Of a stretch of 64,000 bases of DNA, positions 31,087 to 41,497 are shown piece after piece. The stretch spans positions 38,596 through 102,595 of the forward strand of contig BEIN01000006.1 in the NCBI GenBank assembly GCA_002898375.1, written 5' to 3'. This DNA comes from a bacterium HR37 (GTDB taxonomy: Bacteria > Desulfobacterota_D > UBA1144 > Nemesobacterales > CSP1-2). The position numbers and the translations under genes are program-made. How positions within the stretch are numbered: position 1 is the stretch's first letter; each line of letters begins with the position of its first letter. The notes under the pieces were generated by a model. That model did not search any database, was not told the DNA's origin, and was given only the letters and a program-made list of their open reading frames with translations.

Positions 31087-31905
31087 CTACCCCTTTATTG
31101 CCCCCATGATTATACCTTCTATAATTCTCTGTCTAAATAGAAAAACAAGTACAACAACTGGAATGGTAACAACAACTGAAGCTGCTGCCATCTCACCCCA
31201 AGGCACCTCATGAATTCCAGGGAAAAGAGCTATCTCAACAGGTGCAGTCCGCGAAGCAACTGTAGCTGTAAAAACAAGGGCAAACAAAAACTCATTCCAA
31301 GAAAATATAAAAACCAAAATAGCGGTAGAAAAGAGTCCCGGTGCAGAAAGGGGCAAAACTATCCTGTAAAAAGATTGAAAGATCGTACAGCCATCAACCC
31401 TCGATGCCAGATAAATCTCATTAGGGATGCTTTTAAAAAAGTTGGTTAGTACCCAAATTGTAAATGGGAGAGCAAACACAGTGTATGTAAAGATAAGTGC
31501 AAATAGAGTATCCCTCAAATGCAGAGCCCTTACCAGCACAAAAAGAGGAGCAACAATAGATATGGACGGGAACATAGAAGCAGACAGTATAAGCACAAGA
31601 ACCACACTCTTCCCCTTCATCTCCAGTTTTGCAAGGGCAAAGGCTGCCAGTGAACCGATACCAAGGGAGAGAAAGGTAGTAGAGGTTGCCACTATAAAGC
31701 TGTTTAAAACTATCCTCAAGAAAGGACGTTCTTCAAATACATAAGCATAGTTCTCAAAGGTAGGATTGCTGGGAAGAACAGGTGGTAAAGTGGCCAACTC
31801 CGAAGCAGGTTTCAGAGAGGTTATTACCTGCCATAGAAAGGGCCCTGCAAAGAAGATAATTACAAAAACGAGAAAAAAATAGAACCTAAACTGTACTTTT
31901 TGCAT
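31087..31905 (-). CDS. Sugar ABC transporter permease (MalG-like)
   Basis: The 272-residue inner-membrane permease has six predicted spans. The EAA coupling loop, YLASRVDGCTIFQSFYRIVL, contains the expected D-G residues that dock to the ATPase. It ends with RQRIIEGIIMGAIKG, the typical MalG-like C-terminus. It follows the MalF-like permease by 4 bp and the ATPase starts 4 bp later. Together the two permeases form the translocation channel. Confidence 0.95.
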   Translation of the reverse strand: MQKVQFRFYFFLVFVIIFFAGPFLWQVITSLKPASELATLPPVLPSNPTFENYAYVFEERPFLRIVLNSFIVATSTTFLSLGIGSLAAFALAKLEMKGKSVVLVLILSASMFPSISIVAPLFVLVRALHLRDTLFALIFTYTVFALPFTIWVLTNFFKSIPNEIYLASRVDGCTIFQSFYRIVLPLSAPGLFSTAILVFIFSWNEFLFALVFTATVASRTAPVEIALFPGIHEVPWGEMAAASVVVTIPVVVLVFLFRQRIIEGIIMGAIKG

Positions 31906-31909
31906 TACA

Positions 31910-32761
31910 TCACCCTCTACTTAAAAGCCACATATAAAATACAGTAACAATTCCTGTAAAAACAAAGATAACCACGGCAACACTTGAGCCATACCCAAAC
32001 TGCAATGTGTGAAAAAGTAGCTTGTAGGTGTATATGGAGAGCGTCTCAGTTGTATTTGCAGGACCTCCACCGGTTAGAACATATATCGTATCAAACACCC
32101 TAAATGCATCCAACGTTCTAAAAACAAGCACAACAAGTATGGTGGGCTTTAAAAGCGGAAGCGTTATACGCCAGAATATGTACCAGCTTGAAGCCCCATC
32201 CACCTTGGCCGCCCTAAACAGATCATTTGGTATTGTTTGAAATCCCGCTATAAGAAGCAAAGCAACAAAGGGTGTTGCCTTCCAGACATCAACGAGAACA
32301 GCTGCATTTAATGCCCAGAAAGGATCCCCTAACCAGTTAATATTGATCTTTAAAATAAAGTTTAGAATACCAAAGTCAGGATTATATATCCACTCCCAGA
32401 TCTTTGCAGAAACAACCGCTGGTACCACCCAGGGAATAAGCAGGATTGAAAGTACGCTTCCCCTTCCCCTAAAACCCCTGCTTAGAAGAACTGCTATTGC
32501 GAGCCCAAAAACAAGCTCTAAGAAAACCGATGTGATGGTAAAATAGAGCGTATTGTAGAGGGCATTCCAGAACCTCTCATCCTGTAAGAACAAAAAAACA
32601 TAGTTACCAAACCCTATAAACTCAGATACGTTAAATATCAAGAACCTACGATGAAAACTCAACCAGAGGACATAAATCAGAGGGTAAAACATAACCAACG
32701 CAAGAACAAACAAAGCGGGTAAAAGAAAAAAGATCTGAGGCCTTCTTCCGTACAGACTCAA
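31910..32761 (-). CDS. Sugar ABC transporter permease (MalF-like)
   Basis: This 283-residue permease has about six membrane spans. Its EAA loop is LFRAAKVDGASSWYIFWRIT and its C-terminus ends in a span followed by LSRG. It resembles the shorter MalF-type proteins of the CUT1 group, without the large periplasmic loop of E. coli MalF. Its start overlaps the end of the binding-protein gene by 4 bp (ATGA type), which indicates coupled translation in the operon. Confidence 0.95.
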   Translation of the reverse strand: MSLYGRRPQIFFLLPALFVLALVMFYPLIYVLWLSFHRRFLIFNVSEFIGFGNYVFLFLQDERFWNALYNTLYFTITSVFLELVFGLAIAVLLSRGFRGRGSVLSILLIPWVVPAVVSAKIWEWIYNPDFGILNFILKININWLGDPFWALNAAVLVDVWKATPFVALLLIAGFQTIPNDLFRAAKVDGASSWYIFWRITLPLLKPTILVVLVFRTLDAFRVFDTIYVLTGGGPANTTETLSIYTYKLLFHTLQFGYGSSVAVVIFVFTGIVTVFYMWLLSRG

Positions 32762-34041
32762 TACCCTGTCCCCAATATAAACTCAATGTGCTTTTTTGCA
32801 GATTTTAAAGCATCCTCTGGATTCCTAACCCCGGTTATTACGGCACTGAATTCAGATTGCATGACCTGAGAAATTACCATATAAAATGGAGTAACAGGTC
32901 TTGGTCTGGCATGTTCAAAAACCTTATAGAGATGTGCTATAAGGGGCTGTGTTTTTACAATATCGCTTTCACGGTATATGCGTTTTAAAGTGGGCCTGTA
33001 TCCAACCGTTAGAGAAAGTAACTTCTGCGCCCTGTATGAAGAGAGAAACCTAACAAACTTTTCAGACTCCCTAGGATGCTTAGAGTAGTTATTTATCCCT
33101 AAGAACCAACCACCAAGGGTTGAAAACGAACTATAACCTGGAAAGCTAGGAAGCATAGAGAAACCAACTTTCCCTTTTACAGGTGAATCCTCCCTCTCCA
33201 GTATATTCCAGGCATATGGCCAGTTTCTCATAAAGATTGCCCTTCCCTTAGCAAATATCCTCGTTGTAGAATCCTCTGTCATTGTTGTAACGAATTCCGG
33301 TGTAACACCGTATTTGTGGATAAGGTCCCTAACAAAACCAAGTGCCTGTTTGTTATTAGGGCTGTCAATAACGATTTTACCATTCTCTACTACGCTTCCT
33401 CCATTACCCCATATGTACTCAAGTACATTGCAAACAAGTCCTTCATACTGTTTCCCCTGCCAGAGGAAACCATAGATTCCCGGTTCTTTCCTCATAATCT
33501 CAGAAGCGATATAAACAAGTTCACCCCAAGTTCTAGGAGGGGAAAAACCGTACTTACTAAGAAGGTCTTTGCGGTAATAAAGAACCCCGGCATCTATATA
33601 CCACGGTACAGCGTATACCCTGCCATTCTGCATCGCAACTTCCATAGGTCCCTGAAAAAATTCCTTTCTGAGCTCTGGGGGCACAATATGGGTTAAATCC
33701 CTAAGCCATCCTGCCCTTACAAACTCTGGAATCCATATAACATCAAGGGAAAACACATCAAAATCCTTGGAACCTGCCTCCAGATTGATTACATAAAACT
33801 GGTGCTGTTCATCCGTTGTAGCCGGAAGTACCTCATCTTTTACCCTTATATCTGGATTTAGACTCTCAAACTCTTTTATTAGCTTCTCTAGTGGCTCAGG
33901 GTCACCAAATAACTTTCCGTATTTAAAAACAATGGTTACCTTATTATTCTCTTCTAAATCTTTTTTATCACAGCTGCTAAAAGCAAACAGTAAGACAATA
34001 AAGCAAAAAAAGGTTAATTCTATGCTTCTTTTCACACCCAC
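32758..34041 (-). CDS. Sugar-binding lipoprotein of the ABC transporter
   Basis: The 427-residue extracellular solute-binding protein (family 1) has a lipoprotein signal with lipobox FSSC, Cys24 followed by Asp, so it should be lipidated by Lgt and Lnt encoded in this window. Family features include FDVFSLDVIWIPEFVRAGWL, GRVYAVPWYIDAGVLYYRKD and FAKGRAIFMRNWPYAWNILE. It captures a carbohydrate, perhaps a disaccharide such as trehalose or maltose judging from the family, but the ligand is not readable. The thioredoxin-TPR gene ends 8 bp upstream and the first permease overlaps its 3' end. Confidence 0.95.
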   Translation of the reverse strand: MGVKRSIELTFFCFIVLLFAFSSCDKKDLEENNKVTIVFKYGKLFGDPEPLEKLIKEFESLNPDIRVKDEVLPATTDEQHQFYVINLEAGSKDFDVFSLDVIWIPEFVRAGWLRDLTHIVPPELRKEFFQGPMEVAMQNGRVYAVPWYIDAGVLYYRKDLLSKYGFSPPRTWGELVYIASEIMRKEPGIYGFLWQGKQYEGLVCNVLEYIWGNGGSVVENGKIVIDSPNNKQALGFVRDLIHKYGVTPEFVTTMTEDSTTRIFAKGRAIFMRNWPYAWNILEREDSPVKGKVGFSMLPSFPGYSSFSTLGGWFLGINNYSKHPRESEKFVRFLSSYRAQKLLSLTVGYRPTLKRIYRESDIVKTQPLIAHLYKVFEHARPRPVTPFYMVISQVMQSEFSAVITGVRNPEDALKSAKKHIEFILGTGY

Positions 34042-34049
34042 CCCATTAA

Positions 34050-34865
34050 CTAGGAATACAAAACCCTGCTAAAAACTCGCCTGTAATTTTGAGTAACCTC
34101 ATGGTCTTCACCCAGAAGCCTAAAGATCGCAATACATGCCTTTCTTGCCCCATCATCATCATAATACCGGTTCTTACCCATTACCTCTATAAACCCATTT
34201 AACGCTTTTTCAAAGTCTTGAGAAAAGAGGCTGGCTACCGCCCTTAAATATATATCTTTTACAGGATCCTCGGGAAGAAGGCCAGGATTCCTTAGGTATT
34301 CAAACAACCTCTTAAATACACCTACAACCTCTACAATACCTGAGGGGTCTTTTTCGATACCACCTACCAACTCAAAGGCCTTAGCAGGATCGGAGAAGAG
34401 ACAGGCTTTAGCCAAGAGAATAATGGCCCTTTCGTTTTCTGGCTCAGCCCCGACAACTTCCTCTAGGATTTTCCGGGCATCCTCAAACCTGTTTTCGTTT
34501 TCCAATAACATGCGCTCAGCTTTTTCTACCATCCCGGAATACCTGCTTGGTAAAGCTCTCTTAAGCCACTGGATAACAGCCTCCTCAGGAAGCGCTCCAA
34601 CAAATTCATCTACCACCCTACCGTTAACAAAAAGCTTAACATTAGGGATACTGGTAACGCCATAACGGGCTGCAATCTGTGGATGCTTATCCACATCCAC
34701 CTTAACAAGAACCCATCGCCCTTTGTTCTCCTTTGCAAGCTTCTCAAGCACAGGCCCTAAAACCCTACACGGAGCACACCATTGCGCCCAGAAGTCAACA
34801 ACAACTGGAACGCTGTAGCTTTGCTCAATCACATCAACTGAAAAATCGTCCATCTCATAAACCAT
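34050..34865 (-). CDS. Thioredoxin-TPR protein (CnoX/YbbN-like)
   Basis: The 271 residues begin with a thioredoxin fold (about 1-110) with active site FWAQWCAPCRVLGP and the cis-Pro loop GVTSIPNVKLFVNG. From about 115 on, TPR-like helices run to the C-terminus (ERMLLENENRFEDARKILEE; NERAIILLAKACLF; DPVKDIYLRAVASLF). This matches the chaperedoxin CnoX/YbbN layout, where TPRs bind clients or GroEL. E. coli CnoX has lost the second redox Cys, but here CAPC is complete, so redox activity is expected. It heads the sugar ABC operon, 8 bp upstream of the binding protein, an uncommon partnership. No signal peptide is seen, so it is cytoplasmic. Confidence 0.88.
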   Translation of the reverse strand: MVYEMDDFSVDVIEQSYSVPVVVDFWAQWCAPCRVLGPVLEKLAKENKGRWVLVKVDVDKHPQIAARYGVTSIPNVKLFVNGRVVDEFVGALPEEAVIQWLKRALPSRYSGMVEKAERMLLENENRFEDARKILEEVVGAEPENERAIILLAKACLFSDPAKAFELVGGIEKDPSGIVEVVGVFKRLFEYLRNPGLLPEDPVKDIYLRAVASLFSQDFEKALNGFIEVMGKNRYYDDDGARKACIAIFRLLGEDHEVTQNYRRVFSRVLYS

Positions 34866-34910
34866 GCTATCAGTTCACCCTAAACTATACTATAACAGAG
34901 ACACAGCCTT

Positions 34911-34965
34911 AAAAAACACAGAGGCCCCGATGACAGAAACAGCATCTCAGTCATCAGGGCCTCTG
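34911..34965 (-). terminator. Strong rho-independent terminator after the malate synthase-isocitrate lyase gene
   Basis: On the minus strand a 16-bp stem (GCAGAGGCCCTGATGAC arm pairing with GTCATCGGGGCCTCTG, one G-U wobble) with a 15-nt loop is followed by TGTTTTTT. It lies 27 bp past the stop codon of the fusion gene and upstream of the thioredoxin-TPR start, separating the two transcripts. Confidence 0.9.
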
Positions 34966-34992
34966 CTATGAGAACAACTCACTTCTTAAAGC

Positions 34993-37900
34993 CTAGTTTT
35001 CCTCTACTCCCTTCTTAAGGCTTTTTGTAATCAGCTTCCTAAGTTCAACCTGATCAGGGTTTAGCAGCTCCTTTACCTTCTCAGAGTTAACATCGGCAAC
35101 TATAATATGCCCAATCTCTATATTGACCTCACTGTAGATACCCATATTTTTCATTCCACGTGCCTGCTTCTCATTATCCTCAGTTGGGGTGACATAGTGA
35201 ACGGAGAAGATCTTATACCTGTGTATTAAGAAGAGGTGCATAAGTGTCATTAAACGCTTTCTTCTGTATTCCTCTTTGTAGGTATTCTGATCCCTTATTG
35301 AAAGGATGTTTCTGTTTTTACGGTCACGAATAATTGTAAATACAATATCGGCAATCTTAGAACCAGCCTCATCTATAACATTTAACTCAAGCAACTCTGA
35401 GCCCGCCTGATGAGGTTTTAACTGCACACGGAGTTTCCCAGGCATCTTGTAGTGCTCTGCCCAAATCTCAAGCCACCTTTCAAGAAGCCTTGGAGGAACC
35501 TCTGTTTCAACAAGATGCTGAACATGAGTTGAACCCTTCCCCATTGCCTTGGTTGTAGCGGTACGCCCAGAGGAAGCAGCCAAAGCAGCATCCAGGCGTG
35601 GACCTCCTACAAGTGCCTGAGGTGTTCTATACGGAGAATTAAGCAACCTAAACTTCCGCTGCAGACGAGCAAGAGCAAGCATACCATCCTGTAGCAGTGC
35701 TGCAGCAAATTCCTCTGCTGCCAATCCATCAATCTGATGCCCACCGTAGGTTATAAAGTTAAACACATAACCAAGTTTGCCAAGCTCTTTTGGGAACTCT
35801 CTCATCTCCTCATCCGTCATTCCAGTTGTATCCCAGTTAAAAGAGGGAGACAGGTTATAGGCCAGCATCTTATCCGGATATACAGCATGTATAGCATCGG
35901 CAAAACGTTTTGCCTCCTCTAGATTTGCGGTTTTTGTCTCCATCCAGAGAAGGTCAGCAAACGGTGCTACAGCAATTGATCTTGCAATAGCATAATCAAT
36001 ACCGCCCTTGATCTGGTAATAACCCTCTGGAGTTCTCGGAAGCTCGCAGTCCCACGTTATATTCAACCCCATGGACCTTGCCTTCTCTCCCATCTCTTTT
36101 AACGAAGCCTGACTTGCAAACTTAAGCCACTCCTCAACCGTCATATCAAACTGTATTCCTTCTTCAAGGTGAAACTCCATTGCATCTGCAACCGCTTGCC
36201 CAAAGGTCTTAAGCTCTGCTTCTGCCTCCCAGGTCTCATGGAACCTTGTTATAGCCCTATCAAGCACAAGATCCACATCAAATTCCTTACCCCGCTTAAG
36301 TGAGTCGATTTGCTCGTCTATAAAGGAAAGAACCCCGGTTTGATTAAGCCAGTCAAAGGCATCCCTGTACTCTGAGTCAGAGATCTTATAGAGAAAGTGA
36401 CCGTTTACCTCACGTACTCCCTTATCGTAGAACCTCTTTAGAACAGCAAGATACCCAACCTTGTAACTTGGTAAATCGGTGTTTGTTGCCCCGAGTATAA
36501 ACGGATGATCACGCTCGTCATGTCTTCCATCGAGGAAGGTTGCAGCCTCTGCATCTGTTCTTGCCACTATAATTCCTGGTACCCTCATAATATCCAGCTG
36601 AAATCTAGCCGCATTTAGCCTCTTTATCTGCTCATCTACAGGAACCAGAACCTTTCCCGCCTGATGTCCACATTTTTTCGTACCCGGCTTTTGGTCCTCT
36701 ATGTGGTATCCAGGGACACCGGCTTCAACAAACCTCCTTATAAGGTTCCTTACGTGAGCATCCCCTCCATGTCCGGTATCAGCATCTGCTATGATAAAAG
36801 GTCGATAATCAACTATAGGAGTAGATTTTCTTTCCTGTTCGCTCATCTTTAACCTTGTGTACCACTGGTTCCTATCGGCAGCAAGGAGGGCTCTAACTAT
36901 GGTAGCAGCTTCGTCGGGAACCTGGCTTAACGGATAGCTTGCCAGGTCAGGGCCTGGATCCTCGGTTGTTGAGCCCTTTGCAGAGGTAGCCCATCCTCCC
37001 AGATATATGGCCTCTATCCCCATTCTTTTTAAGGTTACTGCCTGTCCGGGTGAATACGGACCGAAGGTTGTAATCTGCTCCCTTCTGGCAAACAACTCCC
37101 TTAAACGCTCATAAAACTCTTCTGCAGCCTTTCTGGCAATAGGATAATCTGTAGGGATGGTTCCTCTCTGCTGAACCACCTGGCTTGCCGAGTAAAGACG
37201 GGTAATTCCCTTAAAACGAGGGCTAGAAAACCACTTCTCTGTCTCTCTTACTTCCCTTTCAAACAGCTCCCTTTCCTTATCAGAGACCTCCTTTTTTGAC
37301 TTAGGAGAGGGTTTAAAATCAAGGTTTTCGGTAATCCTTTTCCCTTCCTTCTTAAAGGTATCCATGTACATCTTAATCCTCTCTTTAGCGATATTTAGGT
37401 CGTGGTTATTGAGGTTTATATTTAAAAGGTCAATATACCATGGAATCTTAACATCGTCTAGAACATAAGCCTCAACTATCTCTCTAACAACAGGCAAAGT
37501 GGTTCGCTTTGAATAATCATGGACATCTTTATCTTTTGCTTTAAGCAGCTTCTGATACTCTTCCTCAAGGAGTCTCTTAAATATATCCGCTGTAAATACA
37601 TCTCCAGCCTTAAGTCCGGTCTCAGGGTCATCCTCGGTTAGCCTTGCGCCCTTGTGTACCCATTCCCAGAGTATACTCATACGGATCTCTCCGGTAGCCA
37701 TATCCTCCATAAGATACAGGACATCATCGTTGTCAAAGAAATCGGCCGGCTTTAAAGCTGCTGCCCCGTATCCCTGGCTGTATGCGTTGCCATACTGCAG
37801 GGCAACGCTGATCAGGTTTCTTGCCCCCCTTATGGTTCTAGGAGCTGGCTCGAGAAGAAGAAGGGCATCCTCATCCTCTTTTGTGTAGGTAAGCGGAGGG

Positions 37901-39243
37901 AAAGGTCTACCCAACTGATTGTCTTTACCTGTCTTCTCCCACACAGGCCTTATAATATGGACCATCTTCCAGTGTGCTACCCACTTACCACTTGCCCCTT
38001 CCCTCATTTCACGTTCTGCACCAGCTATAGCCTTTTCCATTCCCTCCTTTACACCCCTTTCTGACCCCACAGGTATGTTTGTTTCCATACCTCCTTGCCA
38101 CAGAGCAAAGTTACCGTTTATATCAGGGGTATTTACAGCCCTTCGCACCCTATCTTCATAGGTTCTCATGTAGCCATAGGTCATAACAACAGCCTCAATA
38201 TTGGGGTGAATAAAGCTCTTATCCCATGCCATTGCATCAGCCACGCTGTTTATATAATCCCATCTTCCCGTATTGAAACCAACAAAATGTGTTCCAAGAG
38301 CAGCCCTTATCTCCATTAGCTGGAATGCAGCCTCTAGTTGCTCAACAAGGACATAGACCTTTATGGTACCAACCGGCAGGCCAAGGTACTCCTCAAGCGC
38401 AGAGAGCAACTCATTCCAGAAAGCTGCTTCCTCAGCCGTCTGAATCTTGGGGAGGTAAAGAACAATTGACGAACCATCTTTTTGCAACTGCCTGTAATTG
38501 TTAACAACATAGATGACAAGGTCCACAATCGAAGCCGAAACAGAGTTTCCATCTTCATCACGAATGTGGCGGTCATCAAGATGCAGCCCACGAACACGAA
38601 ATATCCTTGTTGTAAAGTTTAGCTGTTCCTGCCAGTCATTTATTATCTTTCTACCAAAGAAACCCAAAGCCCACTCATTCATCTCTTTGGCTACCTGCTC
38701 GGCCACCCTAAGAAACAGGGGATCCTTCTCGAAGGCCAGTTTTAGGTTTCTTTGGTTGTCAAGTGACATAGTTGAAACTTGACTCAGTGCATCTTCTCCA
38801 TCAAACATCCACCCATCTGCACCTGAAAGCAAAGCATATGCAACATTGCGTATGCTCTTTTCTATAGGTGCATTTGGTTTTGCAGCAGGTCCAGTTCCCT
38901 GAATCCACTGTCTTTGCAGGTCCTTAGGGATCTCAGAACCAACAAACTTTCCATCTCTGGCATCCTGCACCTTAATGTTAGTGCGCGGGATATAGTCATT
39001 GGGGTCCAAAAAGGTTATTCGCTGTTTCTTTCTAAACCTCTCAGCTCTCCTCTGGATTCTCTTTTCCATAAGCTTTTTCTGCTCTTCATTGAACCTGCCA
39101 ACCATGTATGAGAGGGCTCTCATTACCTCCGGGGTGAGTATATCGGAATATTCCCTTTCCAGATTGTCCCTAACCTGGAGTCCTTTAAAAACACGTAAGT
39201 CCTCAGAAGGCCTTGCTTCCTTTTTTTCATGAACAAAACTCAT
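34993..39243 (-). CDS. Bifunctional malate synthase-isocitrate lyase fusion (glyoxylate shunt)
   Basis: One uninterrupted 1416-residue protein contains both enzymes of the glyoxylate bypass. Residues about 120-600 are malate synthase A-like: [17 protein letters not shown] (140-156), [16 protein letters not shown] (319-334, the family signature) and [10 protein letters not shown] (510-519), whose Asp514 corresponds to the catalytic Asp. From about 665 the protein is isocitrate lyase: [50 protein letters not shown], and KKCGH with catalytic Cys858. Its extra C-terminal domain (about 1250-1416, with [20 protein letters not shown]) is of the long ICL2 type. A charged linker lies at 615-665. Isocitrate cleavage and malate formation would pass glyoxylate within one polypeptide. 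AGAAGGAGAT precedes ATG. A strong terminator follows, so it is probably monocistronic. Confidence 0.95.
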   Translation of the reverse strand: MSFVHEKKEARPSEDLRVFKGLQVRDNLEREYSDILTPEVMRALSYMVGRFNEEQKKLMEKRIQRRAERFRKKQRITFLDPNDYIPRTNIKVQDARDGKFVGSEIPKDLQRQWIQGTGPAAKPNAPIEKSIRNVAYALLSGADGWMFDGEDALSQVSTMSLDNQRNLKLAFEKDPLFLRVAEQVAKEMNEWALGFFGRKIINDWQEQLNFTTRIFRVRGLHLDDRHIRDEDGNSVSASIVDLVIYVVNNYRQLQKDGSSIVLYLPKIQTAEEAAFWNELLSALEEYLGLPVGTIKVYVLVEQLEAAFQLMEIRAALGTHFVGFNTGRWDYINSVADAMAWDKSFIHPNIEAVVMTYGYMRTYEDRVRRAVNTPDINGNFALWQGGMETNIPVGSERGVKEGMEKAIAGAEREMREGASGKWVAHWKMVHIIRPVWEKTGKDNQLGRPFPPLTYTKEDEDALLLLEPAPRTIRGARNLISVALQYGNAYSQGYGAAALKPADFFDNDDVLYLMEDMATGEIRMSILWEWVHKGARLTEDDPETGLKAGDVFTADIFKRLLEEEYQKLLKAKDKDVHDYSKRTTLPVVREIVEAYVLDDVKIPWYIDLLNINLNNHDLNIAKERIKMYMDTFKKEGKRITENLDFKPSPKSKKEVSDKERELFEREVRETEKWFSSPRFKGITRLYSASQVVQQRGTIPTDYPIARKAAEEFYERLRELFARREQITTFGPYSPGQAVTLKRMGIEAIYLGGWATSAKGSTTEDPGPDLASYPLSQVPDEAATIVRALLAADRNQWYTRLKMSEQERKSTPIVDYRPFIIADADTGHGGDAHVRNLIRRFVEAGVPGYHIEDQKPGTKKCGHQAGKVLVPVDEQIKRLNAARFQLDIMRVPGIIVARTDAEAATFLDGRHDERDHPFILGATNTDLPSYKVGYLAVLKRFYDKGVREVNGHFLYKISDSEYRDAFDWLNQTGVLSFIDEQIDSLKRGKEFDVDLVLDRAITRFHETWEAEAELKTFGQAVADAMEFHLEEGIQFDMTVEEWLKFASQASLKEMGEKARSMGLNITWDCELPRTPEGYYQIKGGIDYAIARSIAVAPFADLLWMETKTANLEEAKRFADAIHAVYPDKMLAYNLSPSFNWDTTGMTDEEMREFPKELGKLGYVFNFITYGGHQIDGLAAEEFAAALLQDGMLALARLQRKFRLLNSPYRTPQALVGGPRLDAALAASSGRTATTKAMGKGSTHVQHLVETEVPPRLLERWLEIWAEHYKMPGKLRVQLKPHQAGSELLELNVIDEAGSKIADIVFTIIRDRKNRNILSIRDQNTYKEEYRRKRLMTLMHLFLIHRYKIFSVHYVTPTEDNEKQARGMKNMGIYSEVNIEIGHIIVADVNSEKVKELLNPDQVELRKLITKSLKKGVEEN

Positions 39244-39306
39244 TTCCCTATCTCCTTCTTAATCGTTTATTATTAAAGCAAAAACACTTAACAAAGCAGG
39301 TGTTTT

Positions 39307-39312
39307 ATTATA
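39307..39312 (-). promoter_or_regulatory. Candidate -10 box for the MS-ICL gene
   Basis: A perfect TATAAT on the minus strand lies 64 bp upstream of the ATG; the matching -35 position reads TTTTAT, which is weak. A second possibility is TTGTTA, 16 bp, TAATAA closer to the gene. Confidence 0.35.
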
Positions 39313-39371
39313 CCTAATTTATACTAAGGATAAAATACTATAGTAGGTTACGCCTTCTTAGAGAGAAAGGA

Positions 39372-40304
39372 CTATTTTAGGTGTTTCTTTATTTTCTCCC
39401 ACATACGGTTAACCTCATCCTGTATTGCACAAATCTGCTCCTCGCTAAGATGAGAGAACCTCTCCTGTAACTTTAAGAACTCCACAATGGGAACCCTTCT
39501 TTGCTCGTCAACAAGCCCATTACTTGGAGGATTTAGCCTAAATCGTTCCTTTTCCCATTCAAAAAGAGGGAAGTAACCGGTCTCAACAGCAAGACGGGCA
39601 ACCTCAACAGTTTTATTCTCTGGATACCGCCAGCCAGGTACACAGGGGGCAAAGATCCTTATAAAAGTGGGGCCCTCTTTGAGGTAGGATAGAGCTTTTT
39701 CTATTTTGTTTCCAAGATCAACTATATGACTTACACTGGCACTTGCTACGTAGGGAATACCGTGGGAGAGAACGATCCCTATTATATCCTTTTTTCTCTC
39801 CTGTTTTCCCCTTACTTTCTCTCCCACAGGGGTTGTAGTTGTCCACGCATAAAGAGGGGTAGAACTGCTCCTTTGAATACCGGTATTCATATATGCCTCG
39901 TTGTCATAGAGGATATAAAGAACCCTGTGTCCCCTCTCAAGGGTACCACTAAGGGCTTGAAGACCTATATCGTATGTTCCTCCATCACCGGCTATAACCA
40001 CAACTTTGGTATCACCCGAATCCCACCTGCCTTTCCTACTAAGAACACCAATTGCCCTTTCAACCCCACCTGCAACTGCTGCTGTGTTACCAAAAAGAGA
40101 ATGAATATAGGGATGTTCCCAGGCGGTTCTGGGGTAAATGGTGGTTGTAACCTCAACACAACCTGTTGCATTAACCACTATTGCATTGTTACCTATAAAC
40201 TTTGTTATCCAGCGCACTGCAATTGCAGGCCCACACCCAGAACACATAGTATGACCCGGGGCAAAAAGTTCCTCACGCGGAAGATCCTTAATATTCTTAA
40301 TCAT
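39372..40304 (-). CDS. porB: 2-oxoacid (probably pyruvate):ferredoxin oxidoreductase, beta subunit
   Basis: The 310-residue beta subunit binds thiamine diphosphate and the proximal [4Fe-4S] cluster. Ligand cysteines are in GHTMCSGCGPAIAVRW, NATGCVEVTTT and APCVPGWRYP. The TPP site is VIAGDGGTYDIGLQALSG. AYMNTGIQRSSSTPLYAWTT and CVPGWRYP are typical of PorB, which favours pyruvate over 2-oxoglutarate. Its start overlaps the alpha gene by 4 bp. Combined with the other subunits it interconverts pyruvate + CoA and acetyl-CoA + CO2 with ferredoxin. Confidence 0.92.
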   Translation of the reverse strand: MIKNIKDLPREELFAPGHTMCSGCGPAIAVRWITKFIGNNAIVVNATGCVEVTTTIYPRTAWEHPYIHSLFGNTAAVAGGVERAIGVLSRKGRWDSGDTKVVVIAGDGGTYDIGLQALSGTLERGHRVLYILYDNEAYMNTGIQRSSSTPLYAWTTTTPVGEKVRGKQERKKDIIGIVLSHGIPYVASASVSHIVDLGNKIEKALSYLKEGPTFIRIFAPCVPGWRYPENKTVEVARLAVETGYFPLFEWEKERFRLNPPSNGLVDEQRRVPIVEFLKLQERFSHLSEEQICAIQDEVNRMWEKIKKHLK

Positions 40305-41497
40305 AGAAGGATCACCCCCTCCTTTCCTTTTACAAGTTCTTCAAGGACCCTTACAAAATCGCTTACATACATAACCTTCTGCCCTATACCAGCAATAACA
40401 CAGACGGAGGGGATACTGAACCCATATTCCGCCAAAGAGACAACCACATCTGCGTAAACTGGCCCAGGGGTACTTGCCCCAAACGATATAGCTCTGTCCA
40501 CAACTGAAAAACCCTTTACATTTTTTAAGGTATCAACAACCTCCTTAATGGGAAAGGGTCTAAGAACCCTTATTCTTAAAGCTCCTGTCTTTAGCCCTTT
40601 TTCTCTCGTTATATTCACTGCCTCAACTGCGTTTCCCCAAGATGCACCTCCATAAACTACAATGATAAAATCAGCATCCTCCGTTTTAAACCTCTCAACA
40701 AAATCGTATTCTATCCCAAAATAACTGTAAAAACTTTTAAAAACACTTCTTATAACCTCCCTACTGCCATCCAGCGCAGAAAGTTGAGAGTACTTATATC
40801 TGTAGTAATGCTCTGGAAGAGCAAGCTCTCCAAGGGTAACCGGATTGGCAGGATCAAGGAGTCTTTTTACCCTTTTTGGTGCAAACTCCAAAATAAGATC
40901 ATCCCGGTAGACCTCAACCCTTTCCATAGTGTGTGACATTAAAAACCCATCGTATGCAACTATAGCAGGCAAACAAACCCTTTCATCCTCCGCTACCGCA
41001 TATAGCTGCAAGACCGTATCGTAGACCTCTTGAGCAGAAGCACATATGAACACAATCCAACCCACATCCTTTCCCGTCATGAGATCAGAGTAGTCCCCAT
41101 GTATAGATATAGGAGCTGATACAGCCCTTGAGGGAACAGCCATGACAACCGGGAGACGTAACCCAGAGACGTTATGAAGAACCTCATGCATAAGCAAAAA
41201 ACCCTGACTCGAAGTTGCAGTAAAGGTTCTTGCACCCGTTGCAGATGCACCAAGAACAACAGAGAGTGCAGAGTGTTCTGATTCAACGTTTACAAACTCA
41301 GCATCAAGCTCACCGTTTGCAACAAACTCTGCAAGCTTCTCAACAATGGTTGTCTGTGGGGTAATAGGATATGAGGCTATTACGTCAACATCTAGGGATC
41401 TTACAGCATAGGCTACAGCATGGTTGCTGGTAAGAGCAAGAACATCTTTTACAAAGTTCCTTTTAGATGGAGCCCTTTCTTCCGTATACATTCTCAT
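40301..41497 (-). CDS. porA: 2-oxoacid (probably pyruvate):ferredoxin oxidoreductase, alpha subunit
   Basis: The 398-residue alpha subunit has the pyrimidine-binding fold: VIASYPITPQTTIVEKLAEF, VESEHSALSVVLGASATGAR and TATSSQGFLLMHEVLHNVSG. It also has the PorA-specific GDYSDLMTGKDVGWIVF and LPAIVAYDGFLMSHTMERVE. It ends with an oxidoreductase domain II (VYGGASWGNAVEAVNITREK). The delta gene's stop overlaps this start (ATGA). The conserved DLMTGKD block is characteristic of pyruvate-type enzymes, but substrate range cannot be fixed from sequence alone. Confidence 0.93.
   Translation of the reverse strand: MRMYTEERAPSKRNFVKDVLALTSNHAVAYAVRSLDVDVIASYPITPQTTIVEKLAEFVANGELDAEFVNVESEHSALSVVLGASATGARTFTATSSQGFLLMHEVLHNVSGLRLPVVMAVPSRAVSAPISIHGDYSDLMTGKDVGWIVFICASAQEVYDTVLQLYAVAEDERVCLPAIVAYDGFLMSHTMERVEVYRDDLILEFAPKRVKRLLDPANPVTLGELALPEHYYRYKYSQLSALDGSREVIRSVFKSFYSYFGIEYDFVERFKTEDADFIIVVYGGASWGNAVEAVNITREKGLKTGALRIRVLRPFPIKEVVDTLKNVKGFSVVDRAISFGASTPGPVYADVVVSLAEYGFSIPSVCVIAGIGQKVMYVSDFVRVLEELVKGKEGVILL

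Noticed and set aside
33315..33323. Perfect DnaA-box match inside the sugar-binding protein gene
   Set aside because: A single 9-bp match within coding sequence; others occur at 34687-34695 and 57743-57751, so isolated hits are chance.
39726..40457. A 243-codon open frame antisense to porB and the end of porA
   Set aside because: It lies wholly opposite genes with strong family matches, is rich in Cys/Thr/Pro as expected from a shadow of this coding bias, and has no ribosome site.
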